Shown: piece after piece, positions 10,430 through 22,042 of the stretch | Layout of the letters: each line of letters starts with the position of its first letter | Position numbering within the stretch: the first letter of the stretch is position 1 | Origin: Actinomortierella ambigua | Lineage: Eukaryota > Mortierellomycota > Mortierellomycetes > Mortierellales > Mortierellaceae | Direction of reading: 5' to 3' | Assembly: GCA_016098155.1 (NCBI GenBank) | Contig: JAAAJB010000020.1 | Span: 61,903-125,902 of the forward strand | DNA: 64,000 nucleotides | The notes under the pieces: model-generated | The model's database searches: none | Seen by the model: only the letters and a program-made list of their open reading frames with translations | Told to the model about the DNA's origin: nothing | Position numbers and translations under genes: made by a program

Positions 10430-13400
10430 TTATTGCTTCGATGACGGATCCTCATTGACGGGCAAAGACACGGGCGACGACGACGAATGGTGACCCTCGC
10501 CACCGACTTTAACGCCTTTGTTGTACGCAACAAGCCCTCGTAGCATGTCTCCAAGTCCGTTCATCATGCCCGGATCCACAATCTTCTTTTGCTCAGATTC
10601 CTCGACCGCGGTATCACCCTGCACATGCTGCACCTGCTGCACCTGCTGTTGTTGTTGCTGTCTCTGTTGCTGTTGCTGTTGCTGTTGTGATTGTTGTGAT
10701 TGCTGCGATTGCTGCTGCTGGGCAAGACTCGGTCGGCGCTGATCTCGTACGAGTGGACCACCAACGCCTCGTGACTTGGGCTTGTTGGGTCCATCTATTG
10801 GGTCCACCGCCGTCACCAACGACGTCAATGTGGAGGGTTGAATGGATCCTGCTGCAACTGGGGTCGGGGCTGGCAGCACTATCGGTGCTGTTGTTGTTGT
10901 TGCTGTCGTTTCCGTTGTTACTGCTATGGCTGTGGTTACTGCTGTTGCTAGTGCTGGAGTGGCGCGTGAGAACGCGTCCTGGAACAGATCCTGCTGTTGC
11001 TGTTGCTGACTCGACTCGACACTTTGCACGCCTACAATCCCCACTCCAGGTGTCGGAGGCGTCACCGTCATCCTCGGCGGAATGGCCAGCCCGCTCCCTG
11101 CCGCGACTGATGATGATGATGATGATGACTGTCCAACTCCATTGCCACCACCACCACCAGCAGTAGTGGTGGTGGCACGTGCCGTACGAAGTCCCGAGGT
11201 GAGGGCCGACTGCTGATGTTGTAGCATCGGAGGTCGATAGATACCGTTTCCACTATTGCTCGCTACAGTCGTGCTACTGCCACTACTCGTCGTCGTCGAC
11301 GTCATCGTCAACCCAAGGGGTGCACCATCGTGACTCCGCGAGGGCGACCTTGTCCAGGACACGTCCTGCACCGACCCCTTCCTGCGCTCCCGGATCCACG
11401 ACGACGTGTCGTCCATCACGCCTCCGGCCCGCGGGAGGGTTCCATGGCCGGATCGCTGTTGCTCGTACCAATGCGGTGGGTGATAGATGTTGTCCTTGCC
11501 TTCCTCTGCGGCGCCTGCAAATTCACCAATCCTGTCTCGGCTGGCCTTGGTAGTGGCAGTGGCGCTGGCACCGGCGTTAGAATCGGCCGTGGTGGCCATG
11601 GTGGTCAAGGGTGAGAGTGGCGATGTCGGCATAGGCTCAACCGCTGCTACTGTTGTTGCCGCTCGCCAGGACGGGCTATCGATATCAAAGCCTCGAAGAT
11701 CGACAAGACTCTTGTTGCGCTTGCCTGCAAGACGACTGTTGTTGGTCTGGCTCTTGGTCCGTCCTGTCACCTTGGACAATGATGCAAACCCTGTGGTTAT
11801 AGGAGTCGTAGGCGTCGAGTTTGTCGTTGGGTGAGTCGACCTTGGGGCACCACCATCGCCTTGCTTCAAGGCTACTTCCCGGTCGGAGAAGTGGCGATCA
11901 CCACTTTCGCGTCCTAATGATGCTCTGGGGCCCGATATGGTTGTTGACGCCGATGCTGACGCCGTTCCCGCTGCTATTGTTTTTGTAGTTCCATCTTTCG
12001 CCGTTACCACTGCAACTGGCGGTAGTGCAGATTTGGCACCTTGGTTGGCATTCGTTGGGTGTCTGCGATCGACACTACTAGTGCTGTTGCTGCTGATACT
12101 GCTACTCGACTGACCTGATGCTAGTTTTTGGAAACTGTCAACAACAAATCCATGACGTGCAATCGGTTGCCGGCGTCCGACACCGCCATTGCTCGACCAC
12201 TGTGCATGAGCAGGTGTAGGTGGGAGGTTAGGGTCGCGTCGCATTCCTCCGCCGCCGCCGCCGCCACCGCCTCGATTTTGTTTGTACCGTGGTCGAAACT
12301 TGTTCTCTACTCGTGGCGGCAGACCCACAGATCCGTCGTCACGCTCGTGACCAGAGGTGTACCCACCGCCACCGCCACCGGTACGACCTGCTCTTAATCG
12401 GCTGACGTTCTGATGAGTGCTCCTATTGGCATACTGGCCATGCTGCCCATATTGTTGACTACGGTCGCGATGGTGCTGCTGCTGATGTTGTGGGCTATGG
12501 TGATTAGCGCTCGGGATCACTCGTCGTGCCATGTCGCGATGGGTTCCCCACACATCATCAATTGATGTCCAACTACCGCCACGATGATGGGTCTTGCGCC
12601 AGCTGGGCGTGGGAGACGTGTGATGTTGTTGTCGATGCAACGAAAATCGTTGACCACCATGTCCGAAGGCGACTGTATCTTTGGAAGAGGGCGCACCACC
12701 CAAACCACTTCCTACCATCGATTGTTGAAGAAGCGATCCAGAAAGCTCCGAGGGTGGGAAGAGACCTTGCTCCAGAAGACGGCGCTTCGGGAAGGGTATA
12801 TAGGGCTGACTGCTAAGATCCGTAGTATTGGTGCTGGTGTTGGTGAGGTGGCCGGATGTCGTACTCGTCTCTGGGTCTTGGCGAACGTCTGCAGCAGTGG
12901 TGCTAGCGGTGTGAAGTTGGCGAAGGTTGTTGTTACTGGTACTGGCGCTGATGCTGATTGAAGATGTGGTGTTGGACGTTGGGGCAAGCTTATTGCCAGA
13001 AAGAGGCAAAAGCGTTGACGTCTTAAGAGGTGGAAAGACAAACGGCTTGGCTTTCACCTCTTGCAAATTGCGCGAGGGCTTCTTCATCTCATGCTTGAGC
13101 ACGTTGGTTCGCTGCTGCTGTTGTTGCTGCTGCGCCTGCGCTTGGGCTTGTGACATCATGCCCATAGGCAATAGTCCCACTGGGTCGTTCGACAGGGCTT
13201 CGGCTAGCCGACTCGACGATGGCAGCGAGCTCGCTAGGGCTACACTAGCGGCGGGCGAAGATCGACCGCCGTCGTGCAGACGTGGCTCTGGCTCGATAAA
13301 GACTAGATTATTGAGGTGATCGCTAATCTCGACGCTGGGCGACATTCGCTCCGGTGTCCGATGTGCTTCTTGGACCGAAGTGAGGTGGCTCTTGTCAAAA

Positions 13401-15688
13401 TCAAGGTGCAGGTTGGGTGACCTTGTCTTCCTCTCTCGACTGAAGCTCAGCTCGGTAGATGCCTCCGAGTGGGACGAAACCGCTGTTGTCGTGGTAGTTG
13501 TTGGCACGGGTTCGGGGGCTGGGTCGATGAAATCATCGGGAATGTCGACGGCCAGACCCAGATGTTCATCGTCGTCGTCATTTTCCTGCACACTGATGTC
13601 ATCCATCATCGTTTCAAGCTCATACCCACCATGTTCCTGCGTGCCCTCCTCTTCGTCATGCTCCTGGCGATCCTCATCCGACTCTTCAAATAGTATAGGC
13701 GCCGAAAAATCCATTCTCATGTCGTCTGTACCATCCATGTCGACGACATCCGACCATGACTCCTGCCTCAAACGCGCTGGATTGTAAAATGCCGACATAC
13801 TTGACGCGTCCAGGGATGGCACCGACGTCGACAGGTGCGAGGTGCTGTGCATAGGCTGTGATCGGGCCAGTAATGGTACATAGCTCTGACTGACCGCAGC
13901 AGACAGAAGTGATCTGGGTGCAGGGTGGATGGCGACCGGCACTACTTGATCATGCTCATCGACGGAGACATCACCGTCCACCTCATGCATGCGAAGATAG
14001 TCATCGTCGTCCTCGTCTTCCTTCTCCCCTTCATCCACATCGTCCTCCTCGTATTCGAGCAGGCGATCATAGTGCTCCTTGATGATCCGTGCATCCTCAT
14101 CACTTTCATCAGCATTCTCGTAACCCTCTTCGTCCTCATCCGACTCGAGATCGCAGTCCAGCTGACCCAACATCCGCGGAACAAAATCGGCTGTCCATTG
14201 TTTCCACTCCTCCAGGGTTGGACGGGCGCGTTGAGGGTTAGTCCTGCCAGCCTCGGCAAATGCGAAGGCTCTTAGCCCCAGCCATCGAGCGACGGTGCCG
14301 GGCATGTTTTCAAACCTCCGCTGCAGAAAATCGACTCGGTCATCCAAGAAGGAAGAAAACGCCTGCGACTCTTGCGGACATGGATCAGACCAAGGACAGC
14401 GGTGATATAAGAGGTTGATAAGGATAATACCTAAAGACCAGATATCTGCCTTTATGACGTCGTACGGCTTGCTGAATCCATTGCGACACTCTTTTTGTTG
14501 TTGTTGTTGTTGTCATGGTGGTTTGGGCATCGAGTCAACGATAGGGTGAAGAAGCACGAGAATAAAGTTAGCAACTTGGGGCAGCAGGAAAGAAAAAGAA
14601 TGTCTGGATCTCGTCATCAGAAGAAACGTGGCTTACCAAAACTCATGTATGGCCTACTCCCGCATTCAAATTCATCGCTCTCGGCATCCATGGTGGCCAG
14701 GCCAAAGTCAGTCAGCTTAACCACACAGTCTGTGCCGCGATACTCGATCAAAAAGTTTTCTGGTTTGAGATCACGGTGAGCAATGCCGCAGGCATGCACC
14801 TGAGCCACGCCTTCAAGAACCTGATCAAAAACATCCTTGATGAGCGAATAACGCTTCTGTTCAGGATACTCGAGCTGGGTCGATGGATCGATGGCGTCAG
14901 ACTGCATGCTGATCCAGTGATACATGTCCATCCCCGACGAGTACTCCAGCAACAAGAATAGGTGACTCGGCGTCTCAAAGACATTGAACAAGTGAATGAT
15001 GTTCTTGTGCTTGGGGAGCGACTTGTGGATCACAACCTAAATGAGGGGTTGTTGTCCAATAGGCTGAATTAGTTTGCATTATCAACAAATGCAAGCCATC
15101 CTTACACACACACTCGGCGAACACCTCCACTACACTTTTTTTTCTTCCTTTTCTCAAGGAAAAAAAAAGGGGGAAAAGAAGGAACGACACCTTCAACAAA
15201 AGATAGAGACAAAGAAAGGTATGTAGCATGCGTGTACACTGACGCGCCACGGTGTCAGAGAGGGAAAGGGATACTTCAGCAGAGTGGGAAAAGGGATACT
15301 TCCAGGGTGTTGCGAGTGCGTGCGCGATGTGTGAGAGACGGTTTAGTTTGTGTACCTCGTTTCGCTGAATGGCCACCTCGTCCTCTGTGAGCTTGCCCTT
15401 GCCGAGACACTTGAGAGCATACAATACGCCTGTCGCGACTTCTTGCGCCAGGTATACGACAGCATACGATCCCGCACCCAGTGCTTGGCAGAGTGTGAGC
15501 GAGAGGCCCGTCTCTGGGTCGGCGACAATGGTGCGGATAGGGAAGGGCAGTGGCACATCGTCGGTGTCGCCAAAGTAGTCGTCGGACGCGTCGTCCAGTT
15601 CCTCCAGGGACGCGGACGGGTGCAGCTGGCTCGGAGTCGGTGGCAGCGACTTGGACAGGACATTGACATTGCCGTGCATCGCTGTCAT
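10430..15688 (-). CDS. Ser/Thr protein kinase (Ran1/Ksp1/Sks1-type) with long disordered C-terminal tail
   Basis: Cytosolic or nuclear protein kinase of the fungal nutrient/meiosis-control group (Ran1/Pat1, Ksp1, Sks1, Vhs1), by motif resemblance. Minus-strand exons are 15688-15356, 15036-14637 and 14490-10430; donors GTACAC and GTAAGC and acceptors TTTAG and AAAAG keep frame, for 1597 aa. The start at 15688 follows a pyrimidine-rich leader. Kinase domain is about residues 60-330: glycine loop [11 protein letters not shown], catalytic Lys93 in [14 protein letters not shown] with Asp200, DFGLAT with Asp221, then the group-typical CGSRPYMSF(E)CRNGFSKP, and [15 protein letters not shown]. All catalytic residues are present. 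From about residue 370 the protein is almost entirely low complexity: acidic runs, poly-Gln (including a long run near the C-terminus, about 10640-10730), poly-Ser, poly-Gly, poly-Thr/Ala, and many Thr-Pro/Ser-Pro sites. That tail is three to four times longer than usual and probably carries regulation. Confidence 0.92.
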
Positions 15689-16259
15689 GACCGACAGAGG
15701 AAATGGGGGGGAGGAGCGAGGGAGGGACAAGAGTGACCAGAAAAGTGAAATGGGTATATAATGAGTGTACGGAGGAAAAAAGAAGGGCCAAGAAGAATGT
15801 CGCGCGGCGATGAGTGTTGTGTTGAGCGGCCCCCCACACACAAGTCAGTTGCTGGTTGTGCAAGAAAAAAAAAAGTACACACACAACTCTGGGAAAGGAA
15901 TGGAGCACTCGCAAAGTGCGAATGGCACGTCGGAGGTGAAGGGAGGGAAGGGCAGGGGAGGAAGGAAACCGAGGGGCTAACTATCTCTTCTCCTTCGTCT
16001 TGTTTCCTCTTTGTCGCTTGCTTTAAGCGTCCTCCAGGGAAAAAGAAAAAGGGAAGGAGAGAGGAGAAGGGGCAAAGGGCAAGGTTCGATGTCAAGAATG
16101 CTCCAGGCCTTTTTTTTTTTTGTAAAAAAAAAAAAAAAAAAAAAAAGGCTCACCAATGCCTACTGGCAGCACCCCCATCCCACCTTACATCGTTCCTCCC
16201 GCCCACCCCTCTCTTCCCCTCTCTTGTTTTTTTTTTTGATCGAAACAACTTTAACTTAC
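15689..16259. other. Region between kinase start and truncated G-beta exon
   Basis: The left part (15690-16100) is purine-rich on the plus strand, so pyrimidine-rich on the kinase coding strand. This fits the promoter and 5' leader of the kinase. The right part holds the homopolymer palindrome and the start of a G-beta intron. No WD40-coding exon is visible on either strand. Confidence 0.6.
16107..16149. repeat. Homopolymer palindrome GCC-T12-GT-A23-GGC
   Basis: A run of 12 T (16110-16121) and a run of 23 A (16124-16146) are separated by two bases and bounded by GCC and GGC, forming a near-perfect hairpin. Such sites are prone to deletion and to assembly collapse. It lies 110 bases past the last recognisable G-beta exon. 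Confidence 0.85.
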
Positions 16260-17089
16260 CTCATCACATCTCCTGTGTGGTCATTAAACTCGAGGACCTT
16301 GACGCCGGCGTCGACATCCCAGAGCATGCAGCTCATATCTCCAGAGGAGGTGAGGATCTGGCGGTCGTTGAGGAAGCGACAGCAGGACAGGTAACCGGAA
16401 TGGGCCGACAGTTCACGCGCCACCTTGACCGATCCTTCTCGCGTCCGCAAATTGTAAATCGAGCACAGATTATCGAGACCGCCGCAGGCGACAAAGTTGC
16501 CCGACGGCGCATACGCACAGGTCATCACCCACGACGAACGCAACGGAATTGCATACACCTTGTTTGTCGTGTACGCATCCCACACAATCAGCTTGCCATC
16601 TTGTGAAGCTGACACCAGATGGCGCTTGTCCGACGCCCAGTGCATCGCGTAAATCTTGGCCAGATGGCCCTTGAGCACTCGTCGCACTCTCATCGCAATC
16701 CTCGACAATGGCTCAATCTCTTGCGCCATGGATCTCACTGTCGCATGCACATGCACACACACACACCCAATAGTAGAATAAAAAAAAAAGACGCATTAAG
16801 CACAATTGAAGTGATGGAGTCGAGTTAATGCACCATAACAATGAACATGACGTGAAAGTCAAGAAGGTTGCATGAATAACACGCGTCGACCATGTGTCCT
16901 AGATGTGTTCGTGCGTGTGTGTGTATGTGTATGTGTGTGTGTTTTTTTGCTGTTGGTAGGCTGACATAGAAAACCATGTTACTTACGTGAAGTATCGGCC
17001 AGAGCTGCCTTCTTTTCTCTAATCTTTTCTTTCAGATATTCTGCCTCCTTTCGCGCGTTGGCGATGCGCTCTGCCATGTCGGAACTCAT
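16260..17089 (-). CDS. Heterotrimeric G-protein beta subunit, 3'-truncated in this sequence
   Basis: G beta forms a seven-bladed WD40 propeller that, with G gamma, couples receptors and G alpha to MAPK/cAMP signalling at the plasma membrane. Two minus-strand exons are clear: 17089-16987 (34 codons plus one base) and 16738-16260, joined by a GTAAGT donor and a GACAG acceptor. The first gives the N-terminal coiled coil ([20 protein letters not shown]); the second continues into [20 protein letters not shown] and WD repeats 1-3, including [14 protein letters not shown] and [10 protein letters not shown]. It ends at [10 protein letters not shown] just before a canonical donor, GTAAGTTAA. A normal G beta has about 350 residues; only 194 are here. 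The fourth to seventh blades are not found between 16259 and the kinase start at 15688, nor in the kinase introns. Either the gene is really truncated (then probably non-functional) or the sequence is collapsed or misjoined nearby. Confidence 0.85.
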
Positions 17090-20000
17090 GATGTTGGTTC
17101 TGGTGCGTTTGTTTTAGCGTTATTCAAGGTGAATATGCCAGTGAGTGAGAGAGAGAGAGGCTGGACAGAAAGCCTAGTTGTATGTCGGGCAGGAGGGGGG
17201 TGGCGAGGTGACAGCACAGTAGCAGGTCGATAAGAGGTGCAATGCTGGGTGTATTCTATGTGGACGGAGACAGAGGGAGAAAGAGAGGTGGGGGAAGGGG
17301 GTCGATAACGAGTAAGAGGCTATGCACACTGGAGAAAACGTAGGCGGCAAAAAAGTGGTCGTTGTGTGTGTGTATATCAAAAGGGTGAGCAAGTGGGATT
17401 GTGTGTATGTGTATGTGTGTGTGAATGTGTGTTTTGTATGTGTGTGAAGATGAGAGCAAAAGAGATAGAGAGAGAGAGAGAGAGAAGAAAAAAGAGAGAG
17501 ATGCAGAAAGAGGGAGATTCTGAGGGGGGTGGAGGGATCTGAGAGAGAGAAAGAGAGAGCAAGAGCGAACGGTTTGGGCTGCTGCTTCTGCTTCTGCTGT
17601 TGCTGTTGTGGATGCTGATGCTGTTGATGGTCCACCCTTGGTCAAGGGGGGGAGAAAGAGGAGGCAAGGATAATAATAACGCCTCAAAGAAAACAAACAA
17701 AGAAGAGAACAGAGCAAGAGCAAGGGATCTCTTACCCTCCAGAAGGGCAATGCTGCATACATCTGAAGAGACGAAAAGGAAAGAACGAGCGAGCGAGCGA
17801 GCGAGCAGTGGCTGCCCATGGAAGAAGGGAACACAGAACAAGCACAGAAAACACGGGACACAACAACATAGAGAAGCTTCACACGAATGGAATACAAGCA
17901 CAAATCGTGTGCACAAAAGCTGGCCCAGCCATGCTGGGGGCGGAGGACGAACGTTGAAAAATGTTATCGCGTACCATCGCTGCACGCCAACCACTGCAAA
18001 CTGGCAACCACCAACACGAAAAAGGAGAGTAGAGGTAGAGAGTGAGTGTGGCAGTGGGAATGAGAGTGCGAGTCTGTGTGGGAGAGGGAGGAGAGAGAAG
18101 GAGGGGAAAGGAGAGCAGGCGCGCGCGAACACTGCAAATGGGACACGGGGCGGTGAAAAGGGGAGGGAAAAAAAAGAGACAGGTTGGTTGTTAGGGCATG
18201 GGGACCCCAGATTATCAGCACACCCAAACAATACAGGGTTCATAAGGGAGACACTGAGCAGGTGGGTGAGATTGTGCGTCTGGAAGACAGTTGTGCGCCG
18301 TTGCCCAGGAGTTGGTTGATACAGAAAACAATGGAATTTATCAGTGATAAATGCAATTGATGGTCGGGCCACCGGGCACTGATAACGGTCTATTGCGTTC
18401 CATGTGCACATGGGAGGACAACTCATACAGTGTTGGGCGCGAAAAAAAAGAGAAGGTACAAATGGTTGAATGTGACAAAGACTATTCAAAAAGGATAAAG
18501 GGAGCGGGTGCACAACAAGGATTCAATCTGCGAAAAGGAGCCAGATAGAGAGCCACAAAAAAAAGATGACGGAAATGAACAGTTGTGAACAGGGCAAGAG
18601 CAAGAAGGAAATAACAAAACAGACGAAGGCGAGTGCGTATCCCTACAGTGAACACACATCATCAAGAGTCTATTATCACATCTTTTTTATCTCTGTCCCT
18701 GTGGCATCCTGGCTTCTCATCATGCATTGGACGAGCCAAGATCATGAGCGGGAGCAAAAGGAGGGAGGTAAGGGAGAACGGAGTGCTGTTAAGACATGGT
18801 GAAAGGCAAAGGCGGGTCTCCAGGGAAGAGCGGGAAGGAGAAGGAGTGACGAAAAAAATGAGGAACGAGGTAGGCTCTCTCCATGAGAGGTTGGTGTCGA
18901 GCATGGGCAGCATTAGAAGGGTGGAAATGGATGGTTGGATATGGGACCCTCATTGGAGGTTGAAGTAGTTGTGGTAAATGACAGAGGGGAGTGGGGCTGG
19001 AAAAACGTACATTGCACGCCTGACAAATGATAATGGGTGAATGATGGGGGATGCGGAGCAAGACGCGGTGGTGACTGATGAAGGTTAAGCTGAGAGAAAG
19101 GGAGAGGAGGGGTCAAAGGAGAGACAGGAGAGGAGGGGGTGGTGGTGCACAGGGTGGGGTGGAGAGGAAGAGGAAGAGGAGGAAGAGGAGACGGAGAGGT
19201 AGGGTAAAGAGGCGTGAAAAGGATGAAATGATGAAAGGAAGGAAGGAAGGAGAGTGGAAAGAATGAATGAGGAAAAGAGTGAGTGGAGTGAGAGTGAAGT
19301 GGGAAAGCAATTTTTTTTCTCTCTTTTTACTTTAGAGTTGGAATGAATTGGGCACAAAGTGTGGACCCCTCTCTGAGCACAATTTGTATCTGCCGGGCCC
19401 AGGATGTCTGCCTGTCTGTTCGTCTGAATGTCTGGCTGCCTCTCTGGTCGGTCTAGAAGTCTCTGTGTTCTCCAGTTTGGATTTCTCCATCTTGCTCTAT
19501 ACGTCTGTCTCTCTTTTCTCTTTCTCTCTCTTTCTATCTCTTTCTCTCTCACTCTCTCTCTCTCTCTCACACTCGCTCCCTCTATGCCTACCTGCCAATC
19601 TGCCTGTCCATCAAGAGTGCCTCTGAGCTGCTGCTGCTGCTTGTGCATGTCTGGACTGCAGGGAAGAGGAGGTGTGCACTCTTGCTATCGACCTAAAGGC
19701 ACTCCACAAGAGTGTCTCTGTCCTGCTCTCTTACCCTCTCTGTATTGCTCTGCTCATCCGATGCGCATTCTCCGTGCAGAAATACCTGGCCAGGAATGCA
19801 CCGACCATCCACGTTTCTCCCCCCCCCACCCCACCCCACCCCACCCCCTCCCCTGCTTCCTCTCCTTCCCTGGTTTGTCATGAGTTACTGCTAGACAGCT
19901 GGTTGGCTCGCTCTCTTTCACTCCTCGACAGAGAAGAGAGGTGAAAGGAGTTATTGGCATATGGTCCCACTCAGAGAGAGAGAGAGAGAGAGAGAGGACG

Positions 20001-22042
20001 CGTGTCAAATCATTGTGGTGGGGTGTTTTCCCTCTTTCTTTTATTGTTCACGGTAAGATGGCAAGAGGGTAATGATCGTCGTACTACGTGTGCCCGGCCC
20101 GCGCGTTCTCAATTTTCACGCTTTTCCTTTACAGGGGCGATGGCACTTGGAGAGGGGGGGACGAGTCTACCTGTGCCTCGTTAGGGGACGGAGAGAGGGG
20201 GGGTGCCTACTACCATCCTGCTAGCTTCCCATGCACCTTGCATAGCCTTAGCAGCCCTTATGCACAGTGTCGGCTCTCAAACGGCATGCTCTCTGAAGGC
20301 GTCAAAGGGAAGGAGGAAGAAAAAGTGGAAAGAACAAAAGTAAAAAGAGGACCAGGAGTGCAACAGGGCGCCCCTGCTCTTACGTCCTCCTTCCCTCAGG
20401 CTCCATTCCATTGCAGAACGAATCGAACGGGAAAGGGAGGAGGCCCAGTTCCTTCTTGTCAACTTGGGTCCGTTGGGACAAATGCGATGAGACAAACACG
20501 GAGAGTGGGGAGGGGGGGGGACCATACTTGTCAACGCATATTGTTTTGACCTTGGCCCTTGGCCAGGACAAAGGAAAGCCCTCCCCCCCCTTGTCGTCTC
20601 TTATTTCCTCCCTCGTTGTCCCCTTACTCCCCTTTCCCCCTTGAACCAGACGGAAGGCGGTGACTGGGTTTATGTCTTCTTTCGTATGTATCAAGGAGGG
20701 AAAAAAATAGAAGTTGTGGAAGCCGAAGAAAATTTGCCACAGCGAGTCGTTTTGAATCAACCCTTTGTTACTCGCGTCTGTATTGTGCGTCTGTATATGG
20801 TGGTTAGGATCTTTTTAGATCTGCTAACTGTAATCGTTACCTTTCAATATTTGTTAAGGTCCCTCTTCTTCTGTCAAGGCTTGAGTATAAGTTGTGTTAT
20901 TCCCAAAAAAAAAGTGTCTGTGCTTCTCTTGTTATTTTTATGCTCTTGTACCTGTCGAGAGTAACATCGTATTTTACGCGTCAAAGTTTTTTCGGGGCAT
21001 CAATCACTGGAATGTGTCCGCCCTCCCTTTTTGGTTTGAACAAGCCCGTCTCAAACTCCGCGGCCATATATCAACAGCTTGTAGATAGTCAAGTGTACAG
21101 TATTACCACTTCATTCCGGCTGGGAGTACAGTCGTGTAAGTTAGACGAAGGGGATGGAAGCGGAAGGGAAGGAAGCGGAAGGAAAGGGACAGGGCCAAAA
21201 GCAGAAAGAAAAACAGCATGCACAGCGGACAGCGGGGGCGGGCGGTAAACATCTATGCTCTCAAAATTGTTGTGCTGTTTCTCTCCTGCTGTCTGGGACA
21301 AACGAACCCTCTTTTGTGTTGATTCTGGATAGAGGGGAAGGGTACCTCAAGAAGGTTAAATGAAGTTGGAGTCGCGGAATTGCTCGTGACAGCGCGGCTT
21401 ACATCAGTTTGGGTTTTTTTTCTTTTGCAGGAACGAAGAATCACATAGAAAAAGCGTTTCTTCAAAATTTAGGTGGAAGATCATTTTCTTCCTGTATTTA
21501 AACGAAAATTTGATATTTCAAAGATTACGGGAACACGTCTATGTTGACTGACCTCATTGGTATGTCAAGTCTATGGTAAGCAGGATTGCGGCTGTTTTCT
21601 ACTTGTGTTTTCCGTTTCCATGTTGCGTACCTGATACAACAAATGACATACAGGATATTTAGGATGAACAGGTTAGTAGGTGCTCACAACAACTCCCCTG
21701 ACATCCCCATTCCGAGTAATTTATGGGCAGACGACAAAGGGATACGATAAGATTGCTCATGAGCGATGGCAAGCGTCACAGAAGGTGCGTCAATAAGCCT
21801 GCATTCCTTGCGACATACGAAAGTCGCCGGATTTTTTTTCACGTAAATTTTTTGGAGAACCAATTTTTTGAGTGGGACTGATTTGTGGATGCATAAGGAG
21901 AGGGTGGCTTGTGGAATTGAGGGGAAATTGAGCATCGCAAGAGGGGAGAGGGAGCGGAGTCAGTGTCGGCGGAGGGGGGCGAGAGGTCAAATTGACCGCC
22001 AAAGCGGGAAGTGGCTGCTCTTTCTCTTACACTAACTGGAAA
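17090..22042. other. Long gene-free low-complexity region
   Basis: About 5 kb without a credible gene. From 17130 to about 19310 the plus strand is strongly purine-rich (GA, GGA, AAAG runs; TG repeats at 17360-17450; GAGC tetramers at 17785-17806). At about 19315 the bias switches and 19320-19900 is pyrimidine-rich (CT runs at 19500-19570, C-A runs at 19815-19850). A short GA run lies at 19974-19997. From 20.6 to 21.9 kb the sequence is more balanced, with open frames under about 120 codons and no recognisable domain. The left half probably holds promoter and leader of the G-beta gene; the right end holds the eS1 promoter. Confidence 0.55.

Noticed and set aside
17377..18513. A 378-codon minus-strand open frame
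   Set aside because: It is made of CT-repeat translations (Ser/Leu/Phe/His-Thr) and has no conserved motif; it reflects the pyrimidine-rich leader of the G-beta gene.
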